64,000 bases of DNA from DASYKS01 sp035995205 (lineage in GTDB: Bacteria > Acidobacteriota > Thermoanaerobaculia > Multivoradales > UBA5704). Under the pieces are notes generated by a model. It was not told where the DNA came from. It searched no databases and was given only the letters and a program-made list of their open reading frames with translations. Shown here one piece after another: positions 61,317 to 64,000 of the stretch (positions are counted from its first letter, which is position 1; each line of letters starts with the position of its first letter). The stretch spans positions 70,105 through 134,104 of the forward strand of contig DASYKS010000011.1 in assembly GCA_035995205.1 (NCBI GenBank), in the 5' to 3' direction. Made by a program: the position numbers and the translations under genes.

Positions 61317-63301
61317 TTCTTCGCTTCCACCAGCCGGTCCGGAAGAGTCGGCAGCAGGTAGCGGCCGGTCCGATACAGCTCATCGGCTCCGTCGTAATAG
61401 GCGATCGCGTCTTCGACCAACTCGTGCCCCTGGCGATCCGGGCGCGGGATGGGCACGAATTGATCCTCCGCGCCGACCGAGAAGAGGGAGGTGCGCCCTT
61501 GCAGGCCGAGCACGGCGATCCGCCCGCCGCGCATCAGGGCGATTTCGTTGTTGTGGGTCATCAGGGCGCGCCCCTGGTCGGGCGCAATGTGGAAGACGTC
61601 GTGACCGAAGAAACGCGACTCGTAGGAGATGCCCAACAGGCTGAGAATCGTCGGCGGCAGGTCGAGAGACGAGGCGAGCGTGTCGATCCGTTGCCCTGCC
61701 GGCACCAGCCCTGGGGCAAGAAACAGGATCGGCACCTCATAGCTCGGCAGGGGGATCGCCTCGGCGCCATAGACCCGCGCTCCGTGATCGCCCAGAAGCA
61801 CGAACAGGGTGTGATCGAAGAAGGCGTGCCCCTTGGCCTGCTCGATGAATCGGCCGAGCGCCCAGTCGGCGTAGCGCACCACGTTCTCGCGCCGCTTGAG
61901 CTTGGGATCGGGTCGGATCGGCCCGTCGGGGAAGGTGTAGGGCCGATGGTTCGAGACCGAAAGAATCAAGGTGTAGAACGGCTTGCCCGCGGACTCGAAA
62001 CCGTCCATTTGAAGCAGCGCCTGATCGAAGATCGATTGGTCCGCGGCGCCCCAGGCCGTGGTGAAGGTGCCTGCGGGATAGTCCTTCTGCTCGAAGATCC
62101 GATCGACGCCGTTGTTCGTCAGATAGCTGCCCATGCCGTCGAATAGCGCCCGGCCGCCGTAGACCCAGAGCGTCTGGTAGCCGCGCTCGCGCAACAGCCC
62201 GGGGAGGGTGAACAGGTTTTTCGACGCCGGCCGGCGGACCACCGAGATGCCGGGCAGCGGCGGCAGCGACGAGGTTGTCGCTTCGATCGCGCGAATCGTG
62301 CGGTTGCCGGTCGAATAGGCATGCGTGAGCAGCGTGCCCTCAGCGGTCAGGGCGTCGAACCGGGGGGTCAAGGAGACCGGCCGCGGATGGAGCGCGCCGA
62401 TGAACTCCGAGCCCAAACTCTCTTCGAGCACGACGACGACGTTCCACGGCCGGGACGGCGCGAGGCCGCGCACGGCGCGCAGAGTGGATTTCGACGCGAA
62501 CGTTCCCGGCGTGGTCGCGGGCTCGGTGAGCAGGCGGCGAAGCCGAGGGTACACTTGGGCATCGGGCCGGGTGGCGTACAGCCCTTCGTAGCTCGCGTTG
62601 CTTCCAGCGAGCGCCGCAGCGAAGCAGAGATAGCCGTTTTCGGCGATCTGGTTGACCGCGCGATCCGCGGAGACCTCGGCGAGCCCCGACGGCAGTCCGA
62701 AAGTGAGAGCCAGGACGACCGCCAGGTAGATGCCGAACCCGGGCAGCCGTCGGCGCATAGCGGTGGGATCGGCCCAGGCCTTGGCGATCGGTCGACGGAG
62801 CGCAGCGAGCAGGCCGATAGTCACGACCAGGAGCGCCGCGACGATCTTGCCGGTCGGATAGCTCTGCCAGACGTTGTCGGCCACTTCGGTCGGAAACATC
62901 AGGTAGTCGACCGCCACGAAGTTGAACCGGCCGTTGAACTCCAGGAAGAAGAACAGCTCAATGACCGAGACGAACAAAGCGCCGAAAATCGCGAGGAAGA
63001 GTCCCACCTGAAGCAGGATGCGCTGCCAGCGGCGGGCGAACCAACGCTCGGGCACCAACGTGAGATAGAGCATCAGCGGCAGGGCCACCCAGAGCGCCGC
63101 CAGGAGATCGAGCAGCGCGCCGCTGCCGAGCGAGGCGAGCGCCACGCCGAGCCCGTTCTGGGTCGGCACGTGCTGGACGCCGAGCAGGACGAGACGGGTG
63201 ATCAGAAACAGGGACCAGAGAAACGCGATCCAGACGAAGGCGAAACGAAACCGGTTTGCAACCCGAAGGCCAAACCAGGGGGCGGGCGAGGAGGTAGGCA
63301 T
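61313..63301 (-). CDS. LTA-synthase-like membrane phosphotransferase/sulfatase-fold protein
   Basis: The 662-residue protein has about five N-terminal TM helices (to about residue 205) and a sulfatase-fold extracytoplasmic domain. Metal- and nucleophile-binding features are VVVLEESLGSEF (Glu), Thr335 in TGNRTIRAIE, and LLGDHGAR. This is the LtaS/MdoB/EptA-like group that moves phosphoglycerol, phosphoethanolamine or similar groups onto lipids or glycans. In a diderm, periplasmic glucan or lipid A modification is more likely than lipoteichoic acid. It is translationally coupled to the next gene. Confidence 0.9.
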   Translation of the reverse strand: MPTSSPAPWFGLRVANRFRFAFVWIAFLWSLFLITRLVLLGVQHVPTQNGLGVALASLGSGALLDLLAALWVALPLMLYLTLVPERWFARRWQRILLQVGLFLAIFGALFVSVIELFFFLEFNGRFNFVAVDYLMFPTEVADNVWQSYPTGKIVAALLVVTIGLLAALRRPIAKAWADPTAMRRRLPGFGIYLAVVLALTFGLPSGLAEVSADRAVNQIAENGYLCFAAALAGSNASYEGLYATRPDAQVYPRLRRLLTEPATTPGTFASKSTLRAVRGLAPSRPWNVVVVLEESLGSEFIGALHPRPVSLTPRFDALTAEGTLLTHAYSTGNRTIRAIEATTSSLPPLPGISVVRRPASKNLFTLPGLLRERGYQTLWVYGGRALFDGMGSYLTNNGVDRIFEQKDYPAGTFTTAWGAADQSIFDQALLQMDGFESAGKPFYTLILSVSNHRPYTFPDGPIRPDPKLKRRENVVRYADWALGRFIEQAKGHAFFDHTLFVLLGDHGARVYGAEAIPLPSYEVPILFLAPGLVPAGQRIDTLASSLDLPPTILSLLGISYESRFFGHDVFHIAPDQGRALMTHNNEIALMRGGRIAVLGLQGRTSLFSVGAEDQFVPIPRPDRQGHELVEDAIAYYDGADELYRTGRYLLPTLPDRLVEAKK

Positions 63302-63413
63302 TCATCGAGCGTAGTGTTATTCAGATGAACGCCGCATGAAGAGACCCCTGTATTAGGGACTCGACCTTCCCTTCAACCCCTCTCCCCCCAGAAAAAAGCA
63401 ACGTGGCCGCGGC

Positions 63414-63806
63414 CTACCAGAGCCGCTTCCGGCTCAAGCTGAAGACGGCGAAGTCGCCGGGCTTGTACAGGACGACCGGCTTCCAGATCCCGCCCTCGAC
63501 ACGTTCAAACGACGCTTGCGGGACCAACGCCTCGGAGCTGACCTTGATGCGCACCCAGTATTCCCCCGGATCCTTGGCGGTGAAGCCGAGGGTCCAAGTC
63601 CAGGAAGGAGTGAGGGTCACGATTCCGCTGTCGGCGACCGTAACGGCCCCGGCGCCGGTGTTGTGGTAGATCAGCACCTCGGCCGCCCCCGAGAAGCTGT
63701 TGTCGTTCCTGATGTGGATCGCGATGCCATCGTCGGGGCGCAAGCTCACTGCGCTGCTCACGTACTCCAACTCGAAACCGGCGATCGCGTTCGCTTCTTC
63801 GGCCAT
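63414..63806 (-). CDS. small beta-rich protein of unknown function
   Basis: The 130-residue protein starts ATG 63806 with GGAG nine bases upstream; the frame is open further upstream but has no better start. It lacks a signal peptide. Strands such as LEYVSSAVSLRP, AAEVLIYHNTGAGAVTVA, TWTLGFTAKDPGEYWVRIKV and KPVVLYKPGDFAVFSL suggest an Ig-like sandwich. The size and strand order resemble the protein at 57258-57722. Function unknown. Confidence 0.55.
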   Translation of the reverse strand: MAEEANAIAGFELEYVSSAVSLRPDDGIAIHIRNDNSFSGAAEVLIYHNTGAGAVTVADSGIVTLTPSWTWTLGFTAKDPGEYWVRIKVSSEALVPQASFERVEGGIWKPVVLYKPGDFAVFSLSRKRLW

Positions 63807-63934
63807 GATGGTTGTCTCCTTCGGATCACCGCGGGAGCGCCACGCTCCTGGGTTCACGAAGGGGACTGTCACGACGGGCCGGGCTATCTCACCGCGAAGA
63901 AAGAAAGGGACATAGCGCCGCATTGGGTAGTGGC

Positions 63935-64000
63935 TCAGGCAAGCCTCCTCGCTCCTTCGGGCGCCTTCGGCAGCAGCCAGTCGCTGCGGGGCTTGCCTGA
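63935..64000. repeat. inverted repeat at right edge, may be truncated
   Basis: TCAGGCAAGCC at 63935-63945 and GGCTTGCCTGA at 63990-64000 are perfect inverted arms around a 44-bp centre. The right arm ends exactly at the window edge, so the element could be larger. No adjacent gene is visible. Confidence 0.6.

Noticed and set aside
1..64000. tRNA, rRNA and integrase/att signatures
   Set aside because: No tRNA-like acceptor/T-loop combination, rRNA stretch, transposase or integrase was recognised. A covariance-model scan would be needed to exclude small RNAs.

Overview
The window looks like a chromosomal segment of a high-GC diderm bacterium, most probably an acidobacterium (Thermoanaerobaculia-like). 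This is inferred from gene content: an ADOP-type duplicated orphan permease, a TonB receptor, Omp85 and OmpW-like barrels, large secreted ELWxxDGT and HEWGH-metalloprotease proteins, a zinc-finger/TPR protein, and many GTG/TTG starts. No rRNA, tRNA, transposase or CRISPR was seen.

Layout. 1-6.3 kb (minus): a TetR-controlled operon of TonB receptor, SDR dehydrogenase, acyl-CoA synthetase and alpha/beta hydrolase, which looks like uptake and CoA-activated breakdown of a hydrophobic substrate. 6.5-13.6 kb: a small membrane protein, two glycosyltransferases, a sulfotransferase with a coiled-coil repeat tail, a YjdF-type membrane protein and the ADOP permease. 13.7-19.8 kb: a palindromic repeat, a large patatin-like membrane phospholipase, a VapBC-type pair, a DUF4337 protein, a putative lipoprotein and a two-helix membrane peptide. 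19.8-23.5 kb: an operon of a small secreted repeat peptide, a zinc-finger/TPR protein and an esterase, divergent from a small HTH protein with a near-leaderless promoter. 23.6-34.2 kb: an ELWxxDGT protein, a UPF0175/DUF3368 pair, a GT-C glycosyltransferase, two tandem paralogous secreted HEWGH metalloproteases with matching leaders and terminators, and an outer-membrane barrel.

34.3-44.1 kb (plus): a tightly coupled operon of class III aminotransferase, aldehyde dehydrogenase, two-subunit CoA transferase, a GabT-like aminotransferase, a TolB-propeller/PHP hydrolase fusion and an amino-acid permease. It reads as catabolism of an amino acid or amine through semialdehyde, acid and CoA ester. 44.1-47.0 kb: a STAND NTPase bracketed by clusters of short palindromes and a 48-bp-period dispersed repeat that also occurs at 2.4 kb. 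47.0-52.5 kb: a Rieske oxygenase divergent from a GcvT-like aminomethyltransferase and two PYROXD2-like flavoproteins, plausibly N-demethylation of a betaine-like compound. 52.6-57.7 kb: a VEVK-motif protein/PIN pair, a GNAT protein, an MGLFD-type unknown, a striking 20-bp-period non-coding array, a second copy of the small HTH family, a DUF1517-like zinc-ribbon protein and a small unknown. 58.1-63.8 kb: a Cys-rich secreted protein, an Omp85 protein, an outer-membrane-type protein coupled to an LTA-synthase-like phosphotransferase, and another small unknown.

The most unusual item is the array at about 55792-56111: 16 diverged units in exact 20-bp register, with no insertions or deletions, lying between the HTH gene and the MGLFD gene.
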